Assembly (NCBI GenBank): GCA_022600935.1
Contig: JAHZJL010000032.1
Span: 1-37,965 of the forward strand
Length of the DNA stretch: 37,965 nucleotides
Direction: 5' to 3'
Origin: Gammaproteobacteria bacterium
GTDB lineage: Bacteria; Pseudomonadota; Gammaproteobacteria; Methylococcales; DRLZ01
Under the pieces are notes generated by a model. That model did not search any database. It was given only the letters and a program-made list of their open reading frames with translations, and was not told the origin of the DNA. A program made the position numbers and the translations under genes. Positions within the stretch are counted from its first letter, which is position 1; every line of letters begins with the position of its first letter. Shown here piece after piece: positions 27,459 to 36,100 of the stretch.

Positions 27459-30400
27459 ATGACGCCTCCTTCGTATTCAGCTTCATCGTCTTCTATAATC
27501 GGCGCTGGATTGCTGATAGCTGAAGCCGACTTCAACACCTCGATACGCCCGGACAGACTTGCAATGGTGTTGCATTCAAATATCAGTTTGACCTCCAGAT
27601 TCATTTGCAGGGTATCCTTCAGACGCGAAACAACCCTGATCGCGATCAGTGAATCCCCACCCAGAGCGGCAAATTCATCATCGATTCCGGGTTGCTCAAT
27701 ACCCAGTACTTCCGACCAGATTCCGGCGATCAATTCCTGCATTGGTGTTTGAGGAGCCTTATATTGACTGCTCAAATGCGGACGTTGATGACTGCTTTGC
27801 TGCTCTTCATCAACCTGAGTGTTACTGTCAACTGCATGAGGTTGCTCGTTGCCACCGGTTTGTATCAGCAATTGCCGATAACCACTGGCCAGCGCGCGGC
27901 GAATCATTTCAAACCCTTCTGCCGCAGTGATCCCGCCGCTTAACTTGACACCTGTATTGTCTGCCACCCGCTGTTCGAAAGCGACAGCCTGACCGAGACT
28001 TTGCCAGCGATCCCAGTCAATCGCACACACCGGTGTGGAATGAAGATGACGGCTGGCATGTGCAAATGCATCGAGATAACTGTTTGCCGCTGTATAAGCA
28101 ATATTTCCCTGTCCTCCGGTAATGGCATTCATGGATGAAAACAGCACCACAAAATCCAGATCGGCAACATTCAAACACTGCTGTAAAACCTGGGTACCCA
28201 GCACTTTTGGCTTGATTTCGTTCAACGAAGCGGCTTTATCCTGATCATCGATATAACCTCGCTGAGCGCTGGCCGCGGCATGGAATACCCCGTTGATTGC
28301 TCCGAATTGACTGGTTGCCTGCTCAATCACTGTATGCATGGCCGTCGCATCACAAACGTCAGCAGTGCATACCATGACTTCAGCGCCATAACCTTGTATT
28401 TCGTTGAGTTGCGAGAAGACACTGGATTGATTCGATGTATTGAAAAGGTTATTTACCGGCTGCGTCCTTCTAACGCCTGGTGCTCTACCCATAACCAGGC
28501 AACAATCGGTTGTTTCCCGTTCCGCAGTCTGTTGTGGAAACACTGTAACATCGCTAAACAAGCTGCTATCTAACATGACTTGCTGCCAGGTATCGGCTGA
28601 TAACAATGGTGTTGTGCCTGAACGCAAGTCCGAATCACTGAAATACCACCAGCCTTCAGCCAGACCCCAGACCATTTCATACCAGCGCGGAATCGGTGGA
28701 GTCTCGACCAGACATAAATCACCACCGGGTTTCAGCAGGCGACTGAGTTGAGTCAGTGTTTGCCTGATATCCGGTGTCGCATGAACCACATCCAGGCCAT
28801 AGACAAGATCGAAACTATGTAAATCGAAACCTTGCTCGACTGGATCGCGGCTGATATCGAATACCGCGAATCGCATGAAATCCAGACCTTGCTGACGGGC
28901 TTGCTGCTCGACTCTCAATACAAACGATTTGCCGATATCGGTAAAATAATATTCGACATTTTTGCCTTGTAATGCGGGAACGATAATGCCAGTCAACACT
29001 CCGCTGCCGCCACCGACTTCCAGAATCCTCACGGTTTGCTCAGACTCGTCGATCAGACGCTGGACAAAATGTTTCAACAACTGGTAGTAAACCCGATGAT
29101 TGGAATGCTCGACTGTTTTTTCACCTGTTTCTGAGATCAGACTGCGATCACCATCCGGATATAACACGCTGATTGCTTCAATCTGTCCCGACAATGCCTG
29201 ATCAAACTGCGCCACACAATGCGCGACCATTTCATGCAAGGCTTTAAAGCCAGGAAATTGGTGATTGATTTTTTGTTCGAGATTGTTGATTTCTTCTTCC
29301 CAATCAAGTATCTCTGTCAACCTGAATTCAATCTGTTCACCATGACGAATCAACAATTGATCGCGCTGCAGGATTTCCAGCAGTAACAACAGGAATTTGT
29401 CAAATTTGTCGATGACTCCCAAGGTCTCGCTGATTTCCCTGACTGTGTATTGCTTAGCACTGAGAAGTTCGATATCTGAACCTTGAAAAAACTGCAACAA
29501 ATGCAAACTACACAACCGCTCCAGGGTATCTTTTAAACCTGGATACTGGTCCAGACCGGCAATCGCCAATTCTTCAATCAGACTCGTTTCTGCGCTTTGC
29601 AAGTCTGGCAACAGATCATTAAATTCAGAGTCTGCCAGGTTCTGTTGTGAGGATTGCCATGCCGACTGATCCGGACATTGGCGGTGTGTCGTCAATACCA
29701 GTCTGGCACGGTATTGCCTGGCCAGTTCGACTGCCAAAGATAGTCCAACACCACCCAGACCACCGGTGATCAGATAACAACCTCCAGTTTTTAACAGATC
29801 CTGGCTGCCACTGATTTCTGCAATCTCCAGCTGTTCCAATGCTGGTCGCCAGTAATATCCGTTGCGCCAAGCTAAAACAGACTCATCGCCTCCCACAGTC
29901 AATACATCAGGAAGCACTGTCAGATCAATCGGCAAATCAATCAAGCGACACCGGATTTGAGGATATTCCTGCGGTACAACTTTGACCGGACCCAGCATCA
30001 AAGCCTGAGCGGGTGACAAATTCGATTCAGCACCAGTGACTTCAAACAAACCACGTGTGACCACTGTTATCCGGCATCGTGTTTGAAAAGCTGAGCAATT
30101 CAGACGTTTACAAAAGTTGAGCAAACCCAGATAGGATTGAACCGCATCTTCAAAAGAGTCTGCGTTAAGACCACCCCAGCTATACAATACCTCAATGTTG
30201 CGTTGTTCTGTCAGCTTCAAGACATCGATCAATCTCTGAAAATCGTGTTCATGCTCCGGGTTCAATTGATAACGATTGGCACCAGGTTGCTGGTAACTGT
30301 CTCCTGCAAAAACCAGCGCAGACTGCTCCTGGTCTGCTAAAACGTCTGCGGTATTTGTGGTTACAAACATCAGGGAATAATGATCAGCTGTCTGTTCAAC

Positions 30401-33160
30401 TGCCGGTTTCACCAGATAACGCTGCCAGTTGACCGTTGAGAACCACTGACTCAAATCGGTTTTGGCTGACTCATTGTTTGTTGCTGTTTGATTTTCTGGA
30501 GCTTGAATACTGCGAGCATTCACCCAGCAACGCTGGCGTTGAAACGGGTAAGTCGGTAAAACCAGACGCTGGCGTTGCTCATTCTGATAATATTGCTCCC
30601 AATCCACAGAAACACCGGCACTCCATAACTGCGCGACACTCTGTTGCAAACCACTTCGTCCACAACAATCTGTATCGTCCAGTGTTCCCAGAGTTTGCTG
30701 CCCGGCCGCAAGAACCGGCCTGGCAAAACCACGTAATACCTGACCAGGCCCAACTTCCACCAAGATCAAATCCTCGTATTCAGCGCATAAGGTCTTCAAA
30801 CCATCGGTAAATCGTACTGTCTGTAACATATGCTGAGGCCAGTAATCAGCTGGTGCAACGCTGCCATCAAACCAGGCACCGGACAGATTCGAGATGAATG
30901 GAATATTGCCAGAATGGGCTGTATATTGACAAATGACATTTGCAAATTCACTCGCAGCTGTCTGCATTAACGGTGAATGAAATCCATGCTCAACGTTAAG
31001 TTGCCGAGACGGAATAGATTCCCGGCTCAATTGCTCAGCAATTTCATCTATCGCTTCCTGTGGTCCGCTCAGTACACATTGACTGGCTGAATTCACCGCA
31101 GCCAACGCAACGTCTTCTGTTACCCATTGCTGACACTGCTCCTGAGTTGCAGTGACAGCAAGCATTGCCCCTTGAGGTGTTGACTGCATTAATCCTGCCC
31201 GCTCTACAACAAGCTGCAAGGCATTGTCCACACTGAAAATTCCAGCCAGACAAGCTGCCACATATTCACCCAGACTATGGCCAATCATCGCGACAGGTTT
31301 GATATTCCACGACATCAGCAATTGAGCCAGCGCATACTCGATAACGAATAATGCTGGCTGGGTGATTAATGTATTGTTGAGCTGATTCTGCGCCTCTGAC
31401 CGGGCACCCTCATCAGCAAATATTATCTCTCTCAGATCCAGGTCCATTAATGGATGCAGAATTTCACAGCAATGATCGACGTGTTGCCTGAAGACTGGTT
31501 CAGAGTCATACAAGGCCTGCCCCATACCAACCTGATGGGCTCCCTGACCGGGAAACATCAGTGCGACTTGTGGTGAATTGTCACATGTCACAATGTCTTG
31601 AAGATCTGACAGTGACTGTATGGCTCGCTGAACAGAGTCCGCACTGACACAAGCCCTGACCGGTAACTGCCTGCGTCCAACTGCCAGACTGTAAGCCAGA
31701 TCAGCAAGATTGACAGAATCAGCTTCTCTGGTTATTTGCTCAACGATAGATATTGCCAATTGTCTGAGTGCTTGTGGCGATCTGGCTGACAACGGCAGCA
31801 ACTGTATTTGTCGCAACGAAGGTTGATCAGGATTGTCACTGTTTGGTGCTTGTTCCAGAACCACATGGGCATTGGTTCCTCCAATACCGAATGAACTGAC
31901 TGCGGCTCTGCAAGGAGTTGTGGTTTCAGGCCAGTTACGCAACTCCTGATTTACATAAAAAGGGCTTTGAGCAAAATCGATAGCCGGATTGGCCTGTTTA
32001 AAATGCAGGGAGGCCGGGATCTGCTGATGATGCAACGCCAGAGCTGTTTTGATCAGACCTGCGATACCAGCTGCAGTATCCATATGACCCAGGTTTGTTT
32101 TAACCGAACCCAGCGCACAATGTTGACTGTTCTGTGTATCAGAATATGCCATTTTCAGTGCTTCAATTTCGATCGGATCACCCATCGGGGTGGCCGTACC
32201 ATGCGCTTCGATATAGTCAATACTGTCAGGAGTAACCCCGGACACAACAAGTGCCTCGGCAATAACCGAGGCCTGACCGTTCACTCCTGGCGCAGTAAAA
32301 CCGACTTTGTCAGCACCGTCATTATTAACAGCCGAACCCTTGATCACCGCATAAATGGTGTCGTTATCGCGTAATGCATCATCCAGACGCTTTAGCAATA
32401 CCAACCCTGCGCCACTGGAAGGTACTGTGCCTCCAGCGTCAGCATCGAACGCCCGGCAATGTCCATCAGCAGAAGGAATGCCTCCCTGCTGATACAAATA
32501 TCCTGCGGTTTGTGGAACCAGCAATGTCGCGCCACCAGCTATTGCAGCATCGCTCTGATAATCCCACAAACTCTGGCAAGCGTAATGAACTGCAACCAGC
32601 GATGTCGAACAGGCTGTGTTGACAGCAACTGCCGGGCCAGTCAAATTGAGTTTGTAGGCTATGCGTGATGCGGCAAAGTCCTTGTCACTGCCGATCAGCA
32701 TCTGGTAAAAATCGCTGGATTCTTTCAAGCTGAGATCAGCCAGGAGGTTGCTGAGCAGATAGATATTCATGCCTACCCCGACATAGGTGGCGATATCCCC
32801 CTGAAATCGATCCGGGTCCAGCGCTGCCCGTTCCAGTAATTGCCAGGCACATTCCAGCAACACCCGTTGCTGCGGATCCATCAATTCGGCTTCGCGTGGC
32901 GTATAACCAAACAATTGCGGGTCGAATTCCTCAATCCCCTCGATCATGCCTTTGGCCTTGACATAATTGGGTTGAGCCAAATGCTGTGGGTCCACACCGG
33001 CAGCAATCAGTTCCTGATCGCTGAAAAAGTGAACCCCTGATTCTGCATTGCACAGCAGCCGCCATAATTCCTGAATGTTATCGGCTTTGGGAAATCGGCA
33101 AGCCATGCTGACAATAGCAATTGGCTCCAGTTCATTGTCCATGTTGTGGGATTCAGTCAT
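27455..33160 (-). CDS. Type I PKS module: KS-AT-KR(with embedded C-methyltransferase)-ACP
   Basis: This 1901-residue module extends the peptide chain by one malonate, methylates the alpha carbon and reduces the beta ketone. KS 10-435 has Cys184 in TACSTSL, His320 in EAHGTAT and His359 in NLGHM. AT 535-835 has Ser629 in GHSLGE and HGFH at 725-728, close to the malonyl-type HAFH and unlike the methylmalonyl YASH. The reductase half after a structural region (900-1120) begins with GGLGGVG at 1133-1139. It is then interrupted by a C-methyltransferase (about 1165-1560, SAM motif EVGGGSG at 1381-1387). It resumes with LFSSMNA and Tyr1689 in IAYTAANSYLDAFA. ACP Ser1837 is in ALGGDSL. No dehydratase or enoyl reductase is present, so a beta-hydroxyl should remain. 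The ATG is 4 bp after the preceding NRPS stop, with no clear Shine-Dalgarno. The tail is acidic. Confidence 0.95.
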   Translation of the reverse strand: MTESHNMDNELEPIAIVSMACRFPKADNIQELWRLLCNAESGVHFFSDQELIAAGVDPQHLAQPNYVKAKGMIEGIEEFDPQLFGYTPREAELMDPQQRVLLECAWQLLERAALDPDRFQGDIATYVGVGMNIYLLSNLLADLSLKESSDFYQMLIGSDKDFAASRIAYKLNLTGPAVAVNTACSTSLVAVHYACQSLWDYQSDAAIAGGATLLVPQTAGYLYQQGGIPSADGHCRAFDADAGGTVPSSGAGLVLLKRLDDALRDNDTIYAVIKGSAVNNDGADKVGFTAPGVNGQASVIAEALVVSGVTPDSIDYIEAHGTATPMGDPIEIEALKMAYSDTQNSQHCALGSVKTNLGHMDTAAGIAGLIKTALALHHQQIPASLHFKQANPAIDFAQSPFYVNQELRNWPETTTPCRAAVSSFGIGGTNAHVVLEQAPNSDNPDQPSLRQIQLLPLSARSPQALRQLAISIVEQITREADSVNLADLAYSLAVGRRQLPVRACVSADSVQRAIQSLSDLQDIVTCDNSPQVALMFPGQGAHQVGMGQALYDSEPVFRQHVDHCCEILHPLMDLDLREIIFADEGARSEAQNQLNNTLITQPALFVIEYALAQLLMSWNIKPVAMIGHSLGEYVAACLAGIFSVDNALQLVVERAGLMQSTPQGAMLAVTATQEQCQQWVTEDVALAAVNSASQCVLSGPQEAIDEIAEQLSRESIPSRQLNVEHGFHSPLMQTAASEFANVICQYTAHSGNIPFISNLSGAWFDGSVAPADYWPQHMLQTVRFTDGLKTLCAEYEDLILVEVGPGQVLRGFARPVLAAGQQTLGTLDDTDCCGRSGLQQSVAQLWSAGVSVDWEQYYQNEQRQRLVLPTYPFQRQRCWVNARSIQAPENQTATNNESAKTDLSQWFSTVNWQRYLVKPAVEQTADHYSLMFVTTNTADVLADQEQSALVFAGDSYQQPGANRYQLNPEHEHDFQRLIDVLKLTEQRNIEVLYSWGGLNADSFEDAVQSYLGLLNFCKRLNCSAFQTRCRITVVTRGLFEVTGAESNLSPAQALMLGPVKVVPQEYPQIRCRLIDLPIDLTVLPDVLTVGGDESVLAWRNGYYWRPALEQLEIAEISGSQDLLKTGGCYLITGGLGGVGLSLAVELARQYRARLVLTTHRQCPDQSAWQSSQQNLADSEFNDLLPDLQSAETSLIEELAIAGLDQYPGLKDTLERLCSLHLLQFFQGSDIELLSAKQYTVREISETLGVIDKFDKFLLLLLEILQRDQLLIRHGEQIEFRLTEILDWEEEINNLEQKINHQFPGFKALHEMVAHCVAQFDQALSGQIEAISVLYPDGDRSLISETGEKTVEHSNHRVYYQLLKHFVQRLIDESEQTVRILEVGGGSGVLTGIIVPALQGKNVEYYFTDIGKSFVLRVEQQARQQGLDFMRFAVFDISRDPVEQGFDLHSFDLVYGLDVVHATPDIRQTLTQLSRLLKPGGDLCLVETPPIPRWYEMVWGLAEGWWYFSDSDLRSGTTPLLSADTWQQVMLDSSLFSDVTVFPQQTAERETTDCCLVMGRAPGVRRTQPVNNLFNTSNQSSVFSQLNEIQGYGAEVMVCTADVCDATAMHTVIEQATSQFGAINGVFHAAASAQRGYIDDQDKAASLNEIKPKVLGTQVLQQCLNVADLDFVVLFSSMNAITGGQGNIAYTAANSYLDAFAHASRHLHSTPVCAIDWDRWQSLGQAVAFEQRVADNTGVKLSGGITAAEGFEMIRRALASGYRQLLIQTGGNEQPHAVDSNTQVDEEQQSSHQRPHLSSQYKAPQTPMQELIAGIWSEVLGIEQPGIDDEFAALGGDSLIAIRVVSRLKDTLQMNLEVKLIFECNTIASLSGRIEVLKSASAISNPAPIIEDDEAEYEGGVI
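27465..27471 (-). promoter_or_regulatory. Perfect Shine-Dalgarno (AAGGAGG) for a TTG start
   Basis: AAGGAGG on the minus strand ends 6 nt before the TTG at 27456-27458. No ATG or GTG is nearby in frame, and the docking domain begins directly after the TTG. The ideal ribosome site probably compensates for the weak start codon. Confidence 0.75.
28481..29668 (-). other. C-methyltransferase domain inserted in the ketoreductase
   Basis: About 400 residues (1165-1560 of the PKS) separate the two halves of the reductase. The insert contains a lid region, a putative winged-helix part (YTVREISETLGV), the SAM motif EVGGGSG, the FTDIG strand, DLVYGLDVVHATPD and WGLAEGWWYFSDSDLR. All of these are hallmarks of PKS C-methyltransferases. 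It starts just after the second strand of the NADPH-binding fold (RLVLTTH) and ends before GAEVMVCTADV. It should methylate the beta-keto intermediate from SAM. Confidence 0.85.
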
Positions 33161-33164
33161 GTTG

Positions 33165-36100
33165 CTATTGCCGGGTTTTTATTTTTCTGCGCCGGGAGCT
33201 TCTTTGCCGCTGAGCTTTGAGCGTGGCACGATGCACAGAAGCTTGATGACGATGTGATTGAGACGAGTCCAGATAAGCAGCCAGTTTGGCAATCGTGGGA
33301 TAGCGAAACAGATCAACTGTTTGCACGTTCAAATCGTGTTCCTCCAATACATTCCAGACTTGCATCAATAACAGCGAATGCCCACCAAGATCGAAAAAAT
33401 TATCATCGATACTGATTGAGTCACGCTGTAATACCTGCTGCCAGATTACCAATAACTGTTTCTGGGTTTGAGTCCGGGCTTTGGCAATGTCTTGTCTGTG
33501 AGTGTTGACTTGCGGTTTGGGTAATCGCTTGCGGTCCACTTTACCGGAGTGAGTCAATGCAAACTGCTCGACGTGTATAAATTCACTGGGAATCATATAA
33601 CCCGGCAAGTGTCCGGATAAATGATCACGTAATGCTTGAGGTGTCTGTTCCTGGCCACGATAATAAACCATTAATTGCTGATGATCCTGACGTGACTGAT
33701 CAATAACAACGACAGCTTGATCAACCTCGCTCAGCGCTTCCATACACGCTTCTATTTCACCCAGTTCGATACGATAACCACGGATTTTTGCCTGAAAATC
33801 CAGACGCCCCAGATAGTCCACACTGCCATCGGCATAACGCCTGACCTGATCACCAGTGCGATACATGCGTGAGCCGTCCTCAGCAAAAGGGTCCGGAATA
33901 AAACGCTCAGCCGTTAATCCGCAGCGGTTTTGATAACCTCTGGCCACGCCATCACCGGCAATCATCAATTCACCAGGAAATCCGTCAGGTACCAGATTGA
34001 GTTGCTCATCGACAACATACAAACGGGTATTGGCCAACCCCTCACCAAGCAACACCTGACCGGACTTTTTGAGCAGATAACGACTCGACCAGACTGTGGT
34101 TTCAGTCGGACCATAAACATTCCAGACCTGACCAGCACGTTCCTGCAATTGCTCCGCGAGACTGGGTGGTAATGCCTCACCTCCACACAATGCCTTGAAT
34201 TGCGAATGACCCTGCCAGCCACTGGCCAACAGCAATCTCCAGCTCGCTGGTGTGGCTTGCATCATGGTAATGTCATGTTCTTGCAACAGGGTTTGCAAGG
34301 CATAGCCATCAGCGCTTTGTTGGGCATCGGCGAGTACCACTGTGGCACCTGTTGTCAATGGTAAAAACAGTTCCAATGCTGCAATGTCAAAAGCCAGTGT
34401 AGTCACTGCCAGCAAGCGATCATCAGTGTCAATACCAGGCGCTTTGGACATTGTCAGCATAAAGTTGACGATATTGTGATGGCTGATTTGAACAGCTTTG
34501 GGTTTGCCAGTAGACCCTGATGTGTAAATGACGTAGGCCAGGTTGTGCGGTAACACTCTAGATTGAGTCAGAGATTGAGGATTGGCCTGATGTTGCAATA
34601 GCACACTGGCATCCTCAATCGGTACTGAAAGTTGTAACTCCAGCGGGCCATTAGTCAACACCAGTTGAGCATCTGAATCATCGACCATGAATTGCAAACG
34701 TCTGACTGGAAGATTCAGGTCCAGAGGCAGGTAAGCTGCACCGGTTTTTAACACTGCCAACAAGCTGACCAGCATTTCCGGGCAGCGCGGCATACAGATA
34801 GCGACAATCGATTCGCAGCCAATACCCCTAGCTTGAAGCTGTATTGCCAGTTGATCAGCTTGCTGCTCCAGTTGTGCGTAGCTCAATTGCTGCCGGTCAA
34901 ACTGCACAGCGACATTATCTGGTGAGCACCTTGTTTGTCGACTGACCAGTTCATGCAGCGTGATAGCTGGCAAACAGTCATGGTCAACCGCATTGTCATT
35001 GCTCGACAGTAAGTGCTGCTGTTCAACTGATTCAAGCAGACTGGCGTTAATGAGCCGACTGTCAGGGGCTGTCATCATCTGCCTGGCAAGAATCTGAAAA
35101 TGCTTCAATAACTCCTGGATCTGATGTTGATGGAAATGGTGTTGTTGATAACTGATCGTCAAGCTCAGTTGTTTTCCAGGAGTTATCAATAGAGTCAACG
35201 GTAAATCAGTTTGTTCATCGACTTGAAAATGCCTCACCTGCAACTCGGATGATTGTTGCTCGACAGATTCATACAGCGGATAATTTTCAAAGATAAACAA
35301 GGTATCAAACAAGCGCTGGTCGGCTTGCACTTCAGTCAAGCGTTGTAATTCAGCCAATTGCACATGACAGTGAGATTCACGCTCCAGACTGCCCTGCATC
35401 AGAGATTGCAGTAATTGCCCCCAGTTCAGCTTTGCATTCAGGTTGATACGTACCGGAATAGTGTTGATGAATAACCCCAGCATGTCTCCTACTTGTTCCA
35501 GATCTACAGGTCTACCGGATACGGTCGCCCCAAACAGGATATCGCGGCTGGAACTATAACGGCTTAATAACACCGTCCATACAGCTTGTAAAACGACATT
35601 CAGAGTCACTCGCTGCTGATGAGCAAACCTCACCAGTTCAGTGGTTGCAGATTGATCCAGGATTATTGTCAATTGCTGATAATCGATTTGCTGTGCAGGA
35701 TCAGGCTCCTGACCTGAATCAATGACCAGCTTGTTGGGACTGTGAAATCCATTCAACTGTTTTCGCCAGAAATTCAGAGCTTCAGTGATGTCACGCTTGA
35801 GCACCCAGTCGATATAATCCCGGAATGGTCTGCGCTGTGGCAATTTTGCTGATTTTCCGGTGATTTTCGCTGCATACAATGAAAAAATATCTTCAATCAG
35901 CTTGGGCAGACTCCAGCCATCAAGCAACAGGTGATGGTAACTCCAGACAAACACTGTATGTCTGGGATTGATTCGCAGACAGGCAAATCGCTGTAATGGC
36001 ATATCCTTGCTGTCAAACTGTATTTTTTTATCCTGTTGCAGATAATGCTGAATCAGTACCTCAGGGCTGGAGTCCTGATCGTGACTGTAATCGATGTCTT

